DNA of 13,641 nt from Echinostoma caproni (taxonomy: Eukaryota > Platyhelminthes > Trematoda > Plagiorchiida > Echinostomatidae): assembly GCA_900618425.1 (NCBI GenBank), contig UZAN01039686.1, positions 12,237 through 25,877 of the forward strand, written 5' to 3'. The translations under genes and the position numbers were made by a program. The stretch's first letter is position 1. Each line of letters starts with the position of its first letter. The notes beneath the pieces were generated by a model. It made no database searches. It saw only the letters and a list, made by a program, of their open reading frames with translations, and was not told where the DNA came from. Positions 1 to 9,046 of the stretch are shown one piece after another.

Positions 1-3000
1 AATACATGCCTGCGTGATAACTAAACAACACAAGCAAGCAAATGCAGTGGCGAAGTGAAAGCGTATTACACGTGTTGCGTGGGTTGGAGCAAAACCCAAT
101 TTACTTATACGCCTGAGCTTAAGACCTTGATGAGTAAAACACAGGGGAGCGAAGTAAAAAGAAAGTAATGTCACATTAAGAGTCAAATTTTGTAGTGACG
201 AAAACAAGAACAGAATGGGAAATGTCGTCGTGAATTGCTTCTTTTCTTCATACAATCAGGACCATTAGAAGAGTAATCTGTACCGAGGATTTCAATTCAA
301 ACTAGAACGCAATGAAGAGGATATTGTTGATTTAAACAAATACTTCGACGGTACCAAGTTCACGATCATTTCGGATTATGAGTCACAATCTAAGTTCACA
401 ATCTAAACCGATCATGTAACTATCCGAATCAATAACGAGAAATGCGCAGTTACAAGTGTTTGAATGGTTATCAGTGATAAACAGTTCGTATGGGTCCGGT
501 GATGCAGTACGATGATGAGGATGGCGCACATTCCTGGTTGCAACAGTGATCACCGGATGGACTGGATATTGAGGTGTGTTGGTCAGTGAGGACGGCTGAT
601 ATCATGTGAAGGGCGCAGGATCTAATAAAATGGATACCAGCGTCAAATGAACTGCGGATTGAGAGCTCCGTTCTGCTTTCTTGAATCTAAATTTTTCTAG
701 TCAAAAGCTTCGGGTGAGGACGCCGAACTCATCCCCCTTCTTTGGCGAGTTCAACCGGAAAGTAATATGCCGTCACAACCTACGAGTGTAAATTCTTCAG
801 AAAACCGGACACAGAAACTACGTGCCCTTTGATCGAGGTGTTAGCGGTTGGCCACAAGGATTTTCACTTTACCACACCAACAAATTACGTTCTTTCCGTT
901 GAAAATCGTTCAGTTTTTCACTTATGGGTTCACCACTCACAACTTCGAGTCTCCCTTACTGTGTAACCCAAAAACGACGGAAGAAGCCACAACCTCGAAC
1001 GTACACAAAAAATATGAACCCATCCGTGTCGTTCAGAAAACATTGCTCGTGAACGGTCGCAGCAGACTCAACTACCTTCAACGTTCGAAAGTTATACAAG
1101 TTGGAGTCCGAGCAACACACGCTCACATATTGAAAACGCTCGATATGAACGTTTGTTGTCCAACTGAGACACACCTACAATATTCGTGCGCCGTACTGAA
1201 CCTTCTTTCTCTGCCTTCTGATTCAATAAGATCGTTCTCCTCCACCTCTGCGGGTATCTGATTGTGGAGCCTGCTGTTTAGGTTGGACAGAGACTAGCAC
1301 TGAATACACGTGCAGAAGCTGCATTATGTGACTGGATTCCAATCATTAGTCTAATCTGTACCATTGGCCGAGAGGGTTCGGTAACAGTAGTTTGTTAAGG
1401 CACCGAGAAACATTGTCTGTTCATCGTCGCGGCTTAGGCGCCCACCGATGCCCACCTGATGCTAAAAAGACCACTTCTACCATCAGCTCAAAATTGTCCA
1501 CCGCAGTAGAAAATGACAAGGGTATACGGCCCGGAGAATTAAATGCGCAATTAGGTAGACTACAAGCCAATGAAATTTCGCCTTGGGTTTAGCAAATCAT
1601 CGGAGTTAAGAGAACGAAAAACGGCGATCCTCTATTAAAACTCTACGCTACTCATAATCTTTTCCCTTTGAGAAGCAATCTTCAACAATCATGAGACCAA
1701 TGTGCCATCGTCTGTCCAGCTTTGGACTCAAATGGACGATATTTTCATGAGCTATAGATGAAGGAACTGCATAACGAAGTTTGAACATATTTAGACCACC
1801 TGCAATAGCTCTAATCATGCACTTGTGTGCGCGAACCCCTTCCTGCGGTTTGATAGAACACAGCGATATCGTTCGAGAACACTCGACCTGATGAAACTGT
1901 CCCGCTCAAACATAGTTATCACCAACAAAAACACATTAGCTGCTGTTCCAGACAATTCGCCATTCCCAGCGTTAAGAATCATTGGGATGACATCCGGAGC
2001 ATCATGCATAAGTCTCCAAACACACCAGATAGCCTCACCAAGCTCACCGACAATCGCTAGGTACTTGCACGCTCTATCGAACTGCCTGACATCTGCCGAA
2101 GTATCCCCCCGAGGTAATGAATGTAACCTAGTTCGTGAGGCACAGTGCTATACTGAAATGGTTCATAGAAGACGACCGAGAGATCTGGTGGACACAACAC
2201 GCTTTCGTGGTGAAATCAGCCATTGATTACGGTATTGCTCACAAACTTTTCTCAACAACCAGTGCCAGCAGTGGCAAAATATCATGCGTGAGTGAAACTA
2301 TATACGAAATGACTAGTCACCCTTCCACAATCCACGAGATTGGAGTGGGAACTAGGCGAAGCACTTCCATCAGCAATTCACTTGATCATCGACATCACTA
2401 CCTCCATCCCATGACATAAGCAGTGCTTCATGGCCTATAAACATTTCACCGCCTACCGAGAAAGAAGTCCCCAATAAGTTTAGACTTCTAAAATGCCATA
2501 CCTGGTCTAGCCCGGATGAGCACCCTTTAATAAGTTTTCGAAGACGTTTTCGGTAACCAAGTTTCTCATTCCAAACTATTTGGAATGCCGAATCCAATCT
2601 ATCCGACGAGAGTTTGGCGGTCCTCGTACCAGTGTTTGAAAACCCAACGCGCCATGATTGCTCCAATCACCGATGGATTAATCTCATTTCCATTACACCT
2701 AAGTTTATCACCACGGCATATCGGTAAAGAACAGATTGAATTCTACCCTAAAAGGGGGTGCGATGACTAATTATTAACTCGATATCAGATCCTCGAGCAA
2801 AGCCAAGCGTACGCCAATTATTTTGCTCGTTTTGGACATACTTAGTGTGTTTGACTCAGACGGAAGAGCTGCGCTCTGGACTTATCTGTTGGGAAGCGGT
2901 ACGTCTGAGAAGTACATAATGCTTTTCAAAGCGGTCTACTAAAATTACCAGGCCAAGTCTAGGTTTACGACCGAATTTCACCTCCATTCCAAGCGAAGTT

Positions 3001-3659
3001 GAACGAAGTTGCCAGGTTTCATCCTTCCTGTTGAATTTCCTAATGAGCACAATACATAGCAGCACTCAGGAAAACTGCGGGCTTTTGGTGTGGAGCTTTC
3101 CCTAAGTGATTGATTTCATGATTCGGAATAAGCCAGTGGCGAATCCTTTCAAGACGCCCAAAACATACTGTGCAAGTTAGCGTTGTTCTTCATAGATCGG
3201 AATGAACTTCGCTCCATGGAAATATAAGTTCTTAATTTAATACTCTTCGCAAGCTACAACAATATTTACACTATTGAGCAGCCAGTTGGAAATTTTCAGT
3301 TACCTAGCTTATTTTGTGGATTAACTCAGCTCAAGAGGACTGATAGAGAAAATATCAACGTGCATTCGCACTGTCCGGATGAATTTTGCTGACTCACGTA
3401 ACTTGTGGTGCGGACGCGATCAATCTCAATCTTCCTTCCTTGAAAGGTCGAGTCTTGAATAATACGATATGTGCATCCTTCTTTTGTGAATGCCAGAGTT
3501 GAACTGTTTACGCAGAATGCGAACGGAAACTAAGTGTCCTTGATCAGTGTTGCCAGTGAGAATAAGTTGGCAATAGCAAATCACCAACTACGAATTTGGT
3601 CGCTTGCATCACAATCACTCTCCAACTAACTCAATGGCTGGGATAGGTGCTACGAATGC
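1..3659. other. Non-coding or unassigned flank, no recognisable gene
   Basis: I recognise no gene, RNA gene or complete mobile element in this stretch. The longest open frames (848-1261 and 1825-2226, both +) begin at non-ATG codons, match no family I know, and are about as long as the longest frame expected by chance in a window of this size and composition. No MORN-type codon pattern (Y-x-G-x-W, G-x-G) is visible, so the missing 5' exons of the gene at 7205 are probably not here. The sequence may be intron, intergenic DNA or decayed repeats. A weak minus-strand protein-like block inside it is listed separately. Confidence 0.5.
1651..2127 (-). other. Protein-like block of unknown identity, broken frame
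   Basis: On the minus strand one frame stays open for roughly 100 codons from about 2127 down to a stop at 1815. A second frame is open for 62 codons from about 1836 to 1651. A single one-base shift near 1836 joins them into about 155 residues. The text looks protein-like (for example GELSGTAANVFLLVITMFER, AIAGGLNMFKLRYAVPSS, LDRRWHIGLMIVEDCF). I do not recognise the family. It could be a decayed mobile-element or gene fragment, or simply a chance open stretch, since the opposite strand is also open here. No start, splice signal or partner domain supports a working gene. Confidence 0.2.
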
Positions 3660-4245
3660 TGGTTATAGGACTGCTAAATCGTGTTATGTTTGTTCAAGCC
3701 AGTGTTTAAACGCCTCTGTCCACGCAGCGTTGTACAAATCGGGTGGAGCAACCGGAGAAGCAATGCTGAAGCATATCAATTTAAGTAACCACAGGCGCAA
3801 ACTGGGACAACTGGTTGACCATCATAGATTACGTTGTTTGGGGCATCCGTTACGCATGGCATCAAATAGGTTGCCTCTGCGCGCGATGTTTGCAGAAGCA
3901 GGTAATTGGCGGGGGAGGGGGAGAAAGCCAGAGTATGCAAACGCTGACCAGGAGACTGGGTCACATAGGCCCCGTTAGGCTCCCTGGCTGGGAACCTTGG
4001 GATCGTGGTAACCGGTGGTTGGAGACGATGATTGATACGACTGGGTGTCGTAAACAGTGGGGTTCATGCATCTTCTCAATTTATTTGCAAACTTAGTCCA
4101 CTGAGATTCTCCATTTTTTCTTCGACTCTACTTTCACCTTTTCTATCTTTCTCCTACTGTTTATCCAAATGAGCAACCAAAAGACAGCAACCAAAACCGG
4201 CGCACGAAAGTGCATGGTTTATGGTTCTACAGAATAGATTGAAAT
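3660..4245 (+). mobile_element. LINE remnant, copy A (5'-truncated, 3' end retained)
   Basis: This is a 5'-truncated non-LTR retrotransposon copy. It aligns by eye with copy C (9375-10410, minus) through the region encoding VDHHRLR-LGH-LRM and then RLPGW and RWLET. It continues into a 3' untranslated region shared with copies B, D, E and F; the landmarks are TTTATCCAAATG, CAACCAAAA and CGAAAGTGCATGGTT near 4157-4225. Clade placement is uncertain; RTE-like or CR1-like would both fit. The left edge is fuzzy, because homology fades upstream of about 3735 and may reach 3660. No endonuclease domain or reverse transcriptase YxDD region is present, so the copy cannot encode its own mobility. Confidence 0.75.
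3735..4096 (+). pseudogene. LINE reverse transcriptase C-terminal remnant (copy A)
   Basis: Two frames together give the tail of the element's protein. The first (to about 3915) reads GQLVDHHRLRCLGHPLRM then LPLRAMFAEAGNWRG. The second (to the stop at 4094-4096) reads MQTLTRRLGHIGPVRLPGW then RGNRWLETM and CRKQWGSC. The switch falls in a G-rich tract at 3910-3922, so a slippage indel probably caused it. The usual Trp of the WLGHVLRM motif is Cys here. This is the segment downstream of the polymerase core, whose exact function in such elements I cannot state. The fragment is non-functional. Confidence 0.75.
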
Positions 4246-5174
4246 CATATATATGTGCACATTACAATAAGTAGTATATGAATGGCTCGACCAAATGTCC
4301 CTGAAATCACTCGACTGGTTTTGTGGTTCTAGCCGCTCTTCAGACATGCGTATCCGGTAGTCTTTTGTCTTTGTATTCATATACTTGTTCTCAGGAAGTG
4401 TATTTTTGTCACAATAATCATATTTGCAACACCGAGTAAATGTGCTTAGATAGCTGTTTCAGAAACAGTTCATTGATGAATCAATACTAACCGTCGATGT
4501 TTTGTAGGTGGTTTAAATGCAATTCACCGGAACAAATGTTACTTTATAGAATAATTTACAAATTTATCTGGTATTGCAACTGAGGTTATCGTGAGGAATA
4601 TAAATGTATATATCGTGTGTGTGAGTGCGCGCGCAACTCACCAGAATGGCTGTTCTTTGATGATTCGGAGACAAATGAGGTCTGCAGGCTGGCAACCAAA
4701 CATAAATCATTTGTTGCAATCATTTGATGAAGATCTGAGCAACAACTGAAGAACGTGAATAAAGGAGAGGACGAGTTATTACATCAAAAACCAGTTGCTG
4801 ATAATTTCAAAACCAATTTTATATCCTTGTTGATTTGACTTATTTCTCGTTCCCCTCGATCACCAATCACAACAGATTCCGGTGGATTTTGAGATTGAAA
4901 AATGTGACAGTGTCTAAAATCAGCTGTCCTCATGCGGTAAAAGTATGGCATTCCTCTACATTTTCGAATGAACTCTGCACCTATACATATATCATAATCA
5001 TCGGTTTTGAAGATTCAAATGGCAAGCAAACAAACAAGCTGAAATGAGAAATTTTATCCTATCATATTTATGCCAGAGAAAGTGCATAAAACTATTTGCC
5101 CCGCCACTGAGATTTTGCCCTATTGAAGTCTGTTCAATACCCAACGTGGTAGCTTGTCAAACTCCGTACACATT
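4246..5174. other. Non-coding stretch between LINE copies A and B
   Basis: The sequence is AT-rich and I see no gene in it. It contains one copy of a small unassigned repeat (4398-4489, listed separately) and a short (GT)-rich patch followed by GCGCGC near 4613-4633. A 15-base palindrome with arms CTGTTTC and GAAACAG lies near 4454-4468. The open frame at 4835-5047 starts at a non-ATG codon and resembles nothing I know. Confidence 0.5.
4398..4489 (+). repeat. Unassigned interspersed repeat, copy 1
   Basis: About 92 bases align with the reverse complement of 5818-5912 at roughly three-quarters identity, with only one or two single-base gaps. The best-kept blocks are CGAGTAAAT and the 12-base palindrome TTGATGAATCAA. 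This repeat differs from the LINE copies: it lies downstream of the 3' end of copy A, while its partner lies upstream of the 5' side of copy B. The family is unknown to me; a SINE, a small inverted-repeat element or a piece of a larger repeat are all possible. Confidence 0.55.
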
Positions 5175-5344
5175 CTCAGCGTAATCTGTGAGAGACTTCG
5201 AGCAACCTCATTGTCAGTTTCAGTTTGAACAACCATTAATCATGCACTTTCCTACCCCGGTTTCGGTTTCTGTCTCTTGGCTGTCCATTTGGATGAATAA
5301 TAGGAGAAGACAGGAAAGTTGATGGTAGAGTCAAACATAAAATG

Positions 5345-5748
5345 GCAACCTATCTGGTGACATGCGTAACATATGCCCCAACTAACGTAATTGATGGAGA
5401 TCGACCACTTGCTCCAGTGGGCGACGGCGGATACCCAAAACTCTGCTCCTAACCTCAGTATTATTCGTCCGGTGCTCCAGTGGGTGACCGTATTTACCCA
5501 AAACTCTGCCCATAACCTCAGCATTGCTCATCCGGCTATCCCACCAGATTCGTGCAATGCTGCGTAGACAGCGGTGTTCAAACACCGACAGTCTATCTTC
5601 GTTCTGTTTTCTTAATGGCCAAGTTTCAGTGCATTATAGCAGAACTGGCCGAACTGCAGCGGCATACACTCAACCCTTCACAGACAACCAGAAAACGCGA
5701 CGAGGCCACAAATATCTCATTGTCAGTTTTATTCATCTTACTAACCGA
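5345..5748 (-). pseudogene. LINE reverse transcriptase thumb remnant (copy B)
   Basis: The minus strand reads a broken version of the post-catalytic part of a LINE reverse transcriptase. The clearest part is FEHRCLRSIARIWWDSRMSN (around 5585-5525), followed by EVMGRVLGKYGHPLEH and then a second, duplicated EVRSRVLGIRRRPLEQ leading into VVDLHQLR. Upstream pieces corresponding to VKG, AVRPVLLY and WPL are visible only across frame breaks. Normal elements have one EV-R-VLG unit, as in copy C. This is a dead fragment lacking the catalytic domain. Confidence 0.7.
5411..5536 (-). repeat. 63-bp direct tandem duplication inside LINE copy B
   Basis: Units 5411-5473 and 5474-5536 are both exactly 63 bases and match at 50 of 63 positions by my count (about 79%). 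Both start with GCTCCAGTGGG and share CCCAAAACTCTGC and AACCTCAG. The unit length is a multiple of three, so the duplication keeps frame and repeats 21 residues of the retrotransposon protein. Copy C has only one unit at the equivalent place (about 9928-9987). The divergence between the units suggests an old event, or that two element subfamilies recombined. Confidence 0.85.
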
Positions 5749-5817
5749 GGACGTCTCTAATACTTGTCTTGCATCTTGATACAACTTTCGGATATGATTA
5801 GCATAAACGTTCTATCA

Positions 5818-5912
5818 TAGTGTTGATTCATCAATGGAATGGTCCTGAAAGAGCTGTCCATACAAATTTACTCGTTGTTTCAAATGAGATTATTTTGACG
5901 AATAAATATATA
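5818..5912 (-). repeat. Unassigned interspersed repeat, copy 2 (inverted)
   Basis: The reverse complement matches 4398-4489 through AACGAGTAAAT, AGCTCTTTCAG and CATTGATGAATCAA, with roughly three-quarters identity. It sits about 70 bases beyond the 5' side of LINE copy B. Similarity fades on both sides, so the true ends are uncertain. Together with copy 1 it forms an inverted pair about 1.3 kb apart. Confidence 0.55.
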
Positions 5913-7204
5913 TTTCACACGTGTGTTCAATTTCCAGCTGCATAGGTTCTAATTATTTAGTCAACTGAATAAAATAAGTTTTGTTTCGTCGAACTCTATA
6001 TTTGTGGCCTAATTTTTTTGTTGCGGTCAAACTTGACACCATTAGTGATCATTCAAGGGTAGCAATTTTAACGGTTGTATGGAGTTGACGAGTACTTGCA
6101 AGTGATCATTTTCCAGTGTCAATCAATGGGTGATGTGAAATGAACGGAATTGCTATCACTGTGTTTTTGATCAGCGAAACAGGCCAATATACGGTGCGAA
6201 CCAGCAAGGAGAAGTGTCAGTGTTTTACTCTTCCTATGGTATACTGGTCCCCTTTGCGTTACGCAAACGGACTGTAATCCGCGCATATTGCTTGTCGTTT
6301 CCTGTTTGCTTATTTCTCCAAAAGAAAACTTGACTATGGAAACACTATTATTTATATTTCACATACATCTGAGAACAGACTGCGTGCCAAACAAAATATA
6401 GTACAATAAAAAAGAGAAGCGTTCCCGGATTTTCATGTGGGTTGAGTACTGCCAGGTTGCCTAGGCCAAAACAGGTTGCGTATTTTGAAGAATCCACAAC
6501 AAGAGCCTTCGATAAGCGAAAGCCTAACCCGTAAGGCACATATGTGAAAACTGCAGTCCATTGGAAGCCGATATCCAGTTCCTCGTATCATACGCCCTTA
6601 GGACGGAGTCAAACGTCCAAGGTGCCCAATACACCTCGATGCCCGAATCGAGCCGGTGACCATTGCCACAAACGGGGAGGTGTTTGGTTCGTACGCTTCC
6701 TCTTGGTTGGTTTGAAATCAGGGTCTTGGGCCAACTCTCCTAGGTGAACTACCAGTGGTCCACCAAACCGGTTAAAGATACTGATATCGGCTTTTCATCC
6801 TCTCCTTTTGGTGGTAAAACACGGCCGCCACGAGAAGGCTGTGAGTAGGACTTCATCAGCAGAGGCTGTTTGAGACTCTTGGTCGTACGGTAACAATTTG
6901 CCAGTGTCGTAATACGAAACAATCACGCGATCTAGATAAATTTATATTGCAAAAACCATTATATTTATCATATGAAAATTTGAATCAAATAGGCGCGGTT
7001 ATGGTGGTTATATCGCAGTTTGTTTATTAGAACTCCACACCATCTGCCAGCGTTCGACAAGCTGTAACCCTTCCTTAAAGTATTTATCATGGTATATATA
7101 TACTACTTATTATTTATATTTTTTATTATACAGCTAATAGACAGCAAGTAAAGTGAAACGGAACGATTCGTCTATATACTCTCTATGCTTCCTACTTCTT
7201 ATAG
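5913..7204. other. Non-coding sequence upstream of exon I (probable intron)
   Basis: No gene is recognised here. The left part and 6880-7200 are AT-rich, including TATATATATA at about 7093-7102. Between them lies a GC-rich island (listed separately). A 15-base palindrome with arms TTTGCGT and ACGCAAA occurs at 6253-6267. The final bases (7165-7204) form a pyrimidine-rich tract ending in TTATAG, which serves as the 3' splice site of exon I. The stretch is therefore most likely the 3' part of an intron of the MORN gene, whose earlier exons I could not find. Confidence 0.55.
6540..6780. other. GC-rich island, possible decayed repeat
   Basis: By hand count this block is about 53% GC, whereas the sequence at 6900-7140 is about one-third GC. 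It contains GGTTTGAAATC at about 6709-6719, loosely like an RNA polymerase III B box, preceded by GAATCGAGCC and GGGGAGGTGTTTGGTTCG. Such a pattern can occur in tRNA-derived SINEs, but no A box or tail is clear. There is no convincing coding frame. The identity is unresolved. Confidence 0.25.
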
Positions 7205-7447
7205 GGGGACGTAATCAACGGATGGCTTCATGGAAAAGGAAAATTCACCTGGGCTGAGACCGGTATTTGTTACACCGGTGATTTTCTGCACAATGAGCCC
7301 ACAGGTCAAGGACGTATTGACTGGCCAGATGGGAGTTATTATGAAGGAGACGTTGTCCGAGGAATTCGTCATGGCACTGGGAGTTATACACATCTGTCTG
7401 GTTTGACTTATACAGGGGAGTGGAAAAATGGGAAGATGCATGGAAAA
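7205..7447 (+). CDS. RSPH10B: MORN-repeat protein, internal exon I (RSPH10B-like)
   Basis: This is an internal coding exon of 81 codons with four MORN repeats, the first and last partial. It opens with GDVINGWLHGKG, then YTGDFLHNEPTGQG, WPDGSYYEGDVVRGIRHGTG, and YTGEWKNGKMHGK at its end. The acceptor is a pyrimidine-rich tract ending in TATAG, and the donor is AAA followed by GTAAGT; both boundaries are phase 0. The order of motifs follows radial spoke head protein 10 homologue B as I recall it (W-x-DG, GDF-x-N, WPDGS-x-YEG-x-V, then a GTC motif in the next exon). In that family the protein belongs to the head of axonemal radial spokes and acts in motile cilia and flagella. In a fluke that would mean sperm, flame cells and larval cilia. 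No start codon is present; the N-terminal exons must lie upstream. Other multi-MORN proteins are the main alternative. Confidence 0.85.
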
Positions 7448-7786
7448 GTAAGTCGATTCGATTTCTGCTTGCTTCCAGCACAATTAGACTTGCAATCATT
7501 CACTTGTAGTACTGTTTGTTTCCCATTTAGTCCCACGAGTCGCAAGCTTAAAGCGTTCACCAAAATGAATTGATGTGTGATATGCTCATAGGAGAAAAGC
7601 ATTGCAAACTTTATCGTACTCCAGTTTTGATACATTGTAGTCGTAATCGTTGAAGCGCATGCAGCAAGACCTTTGTCACAGCTATCTTTCCTTGAAAATG
7701 ATCCATAACTATGTTATATGATATTCAATGTTTAAAAGACTTTGTAACGTGCACTTCTGTTGAGTTGTGGGAGTTTAATCCATCTA
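7448..7786. other. Intron segment before the mariner insertion
   Basis: Intronic sequence from the 5' splice site to the TA target of the mariner element. It is AT-rich and I see no gene, repeat match to the other families, or RNA gene in it. Open frames on the minus strand that overlap exon I are shadows of the exon. Confidence 0.5.
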
Positions 7787-7813
7787 CGAGAACTAAGTCA
7801 AGGGTTTCCAGAT
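7787..7813 (+). repeat. Mariner left terminal inverted repeat
   Basis: The repeat begins CGAGAACTAAG directly after TA and ends GGTTTCCAGAT. Its reverse-complement partner is at 9020-9046, with 7 mismatches in 27 bases and no gaps. It is the presumed transposase binding and cleavage site. Confidence 0.85.
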
Positions 7814-7971
7814 ACGCAGGTGTAGATGATCGGGCAAGGAAAACATCAACTGTAACCTATTGTGAATATCGTACAGCGATTGCAATTCAAAGAACCGAAT
7901 ATCAACAGCGAAGGGTAACGCAAAATTCATATGGATGATTGTACTCAGAATGTAAGGAAGAAACCCAGTCG

Positions 7972-9007
7972 ATGTCACTGAACGGCGACGATTTTCTACC
8001 ACTACAAATGTGATTTAAAGCCGCAGCAGCAGCAGCAGCCGAGTGTTGATCATTTGCTAGCTGCCTTTGTTGATGATACGCCTTCATGAAGCAATGTGTT
8101 TGTCTGCTTTGAGGAATTCAAGCGTGGTAGGCGGTTCCTGGATGATGAGACATGATGTGGCCGACTGTGTAGGTCGCCATAGATTACACAATTGTTGCTG
8201 TGCAAGCAATGTTGGTGGAGGATGCACGGGTGACAATGGCGCAGCTGGTGAAAACGATCGGGATCTCACCGAGATCAATCCGCGCTATCCTACATGAGAA
8301 GCTCGGTCTTAGAAAGGTTTGCGCATGCCAGGTACCCCATAAAATCAGTGAGGATTGGAAAGTAATGCGGTTGAATTGGTGGACGTTCAAATGCAGTTTG
8401 GGAGAACATCAGTGGTGACGAAACCTGGGTGTACAGTTTGGACACAGAGACCAAGCAACAATTGGCTCAATGGACGCCTCAGAAATTCCGACGCGAGTGC
8501 AGTGTGGCAAAGTAGATAGTTAGCGTGTTTATGGCTAGAACCGGTCATTTGCCTCCTGTACCGCTCGTAAAGGAGAGCACTGTCCCTGGAGCCTGGTAAG
8601 CTACCCAATGTCCACCGAAAATTTTGGAAGCTGTTGCCAGGCGTTGTCCAAGGACTTGAGCACGAAGGATCTTGCTGTACTATGACAACGTATTTACATA
8701 CCAGTCCCATGCCATTGGCGAGTTTCTGGCTAGAGAACAGACCCAGGATGATGCTTACTCAACCTACAGTCCAGAACTGACTGTGTGTAACATTTTTGCG
8801 TTCCCACATTTATGACGCATGATGCGTTGAATCCGATATGAGTCACCGACACCTGCAGCGAAGGCCTTCATTGAACTGGTAGAAGGGTTATCCGCCTGGG
8901 CATGGTCGAGCTGGTTCATCAAGTTGTTTGAGCGCATGGAACTGTGCATGAACGCTGATACAGATTGCTTCGAGAAAATGTGATGCTTATATTTGTGTGG
9001 CGAATAA
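7972..9007 (+). pseudogene. Mariner transposase, inactivated
   Basis: The transposase is visible nearly end to end across three frame segments. About 7985-8155 reads ATIFYHYKCDL, then FEEFKRGRRFLDDET (N-terminal helix-turn-helix region). About 8173-8400 reads VAVQAMLVEDARVTMAQLVK, then ILHEKLGLRKVCA (second DNA-binding domain and linker). About 8405-9007 reads GDETWVYSLD, TKQQLAQW, YYDN, YSPEL, then FERMELCMNAD and CFEKM (catalytic domain). The catalytic Asp codons of GDET (8417) and YYDN (8684) remain. The third, expected exactly 35 codons after the second (the DD34D signature of mariner), is Asn at 8789-8791. In-frame stops occur at 8087, 8153, 8513, 8597, 8657, 8813, 8828 and 8981. The TAA at 9005-9007 probably marks the original end. 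A start at ATG 7972 needs a one-base shift and is uncertain. Confidence 0.88.
8024..8038 (+). repeat. (CAG)5 microsatellite in the mariner transposase remnant
   Basis: Five CAG triplets lie in the transposase frame and read as Gln between DLKP and PSVDHL. Related mariner transposases, as I recall them, have only about two Gln residues here. The repeat therefore probably expanded after the element was dead. Confidence 0.8.
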
Positions 9008-9019
9008 ATCGTCAAATGC

Positions 9020-9046
9020 ATCCGGAAACCTTTTGCTCAGCCCTCG
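9020..9046 (-). repeat. Mariner right terminal inverted repeat
   Basis: Read on the minus strand it begins CGAGGGCTGAGC and ends GGTTTCCGGAT, directly followed outside by TA (9047-9048). It pairs with 7787-7813 and looks less degraded than the left repeat if CGAGGGCTG is the ancestral end. Confidence 0.85.

Larger units (their letters stand above)
5175..5748 (-). mobile_element. LINE remnant, copy B (truncated and internally deleted)
   Basis: This copy belongs to the same family as A and C, in the minus orientation. Its 3' landmarks (AACAACCATTAATCATGCAC, CCATTTGGAT) lie at 5230-5295, and its coding part runs from about 5340 up to 5748. Compared with copy C, about 260 bases are missing at about 5340, covering the region that encodes RLPGW to the stop codon, so the 3' UTR is joined directly after the LRM motif region. 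It also carries a 63-base tandem duplication (listed separately). The extension at the low-coordinate end to 5175 rests on weak similarity to the tail of copy C. Confidence 0.75.
7787..9046 (+). mobile_element. Mariner transposon fossil, near full length
   Basis: This is a Tc1/mariner-superfamily DNA transposon of 1,260 bases between two TA dinucleotides (7785-7786 and 9047-9048), matching the TA target duplication of the superfamily. The terminal inverted repeats (7787-7813 and 9020-9046) match at 20 of 27 positions; both begin CGAG and share GGTTTCC and GAT near the inner end. The length fits the usual 1.2-1.4 kb of mariner. One transposase gene fills the interior and ends 13 bases before the right repeat. 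The copy is heavily mutated (nonsense codons, at least two frameshifts) and immobile on its own. It lies in the sense orientation of the host intron. Confidence 0.88.

Noticed and set aside
848..1261. 137-codon open frame on +
   Set aside because: It starts with TTG and has no family resemblance. By a rough estimate at this GC content, about one frame of this length is expected by chance in the window.
1825..2226. 133-codon open frame on +
   Set aside because: Starts at a non-ATG codon, has no recognisable motif and overlaps a more protein-like frame on the other strand; compatible with chance.
4454..4468. 15-base palindrome CTGTTTC-A-GAAACAG, considered as a regulatory site or hairpin
   Set aside because: It is not kept in the second copy of the surrounding repeat, so it looks accidental.
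6253..6267. 15-base palindrome TTTGCGT-T-ACGCAAA
   Set aside because: It is a single isolated short palindrome with no nearby gene start or repeat partner, so not informative.
7199..7499. Minus-strand open frames of 84 and 94 codons
   Set aside because: They are antisense shadows of MORN exon I, whose + strand frame is unambiguous.
8084..8710. Minus-strand open frames within the mariner region
   Set aside because: The + strand frames carry the recognisable transposase motifs, so the minus frames are shadows.
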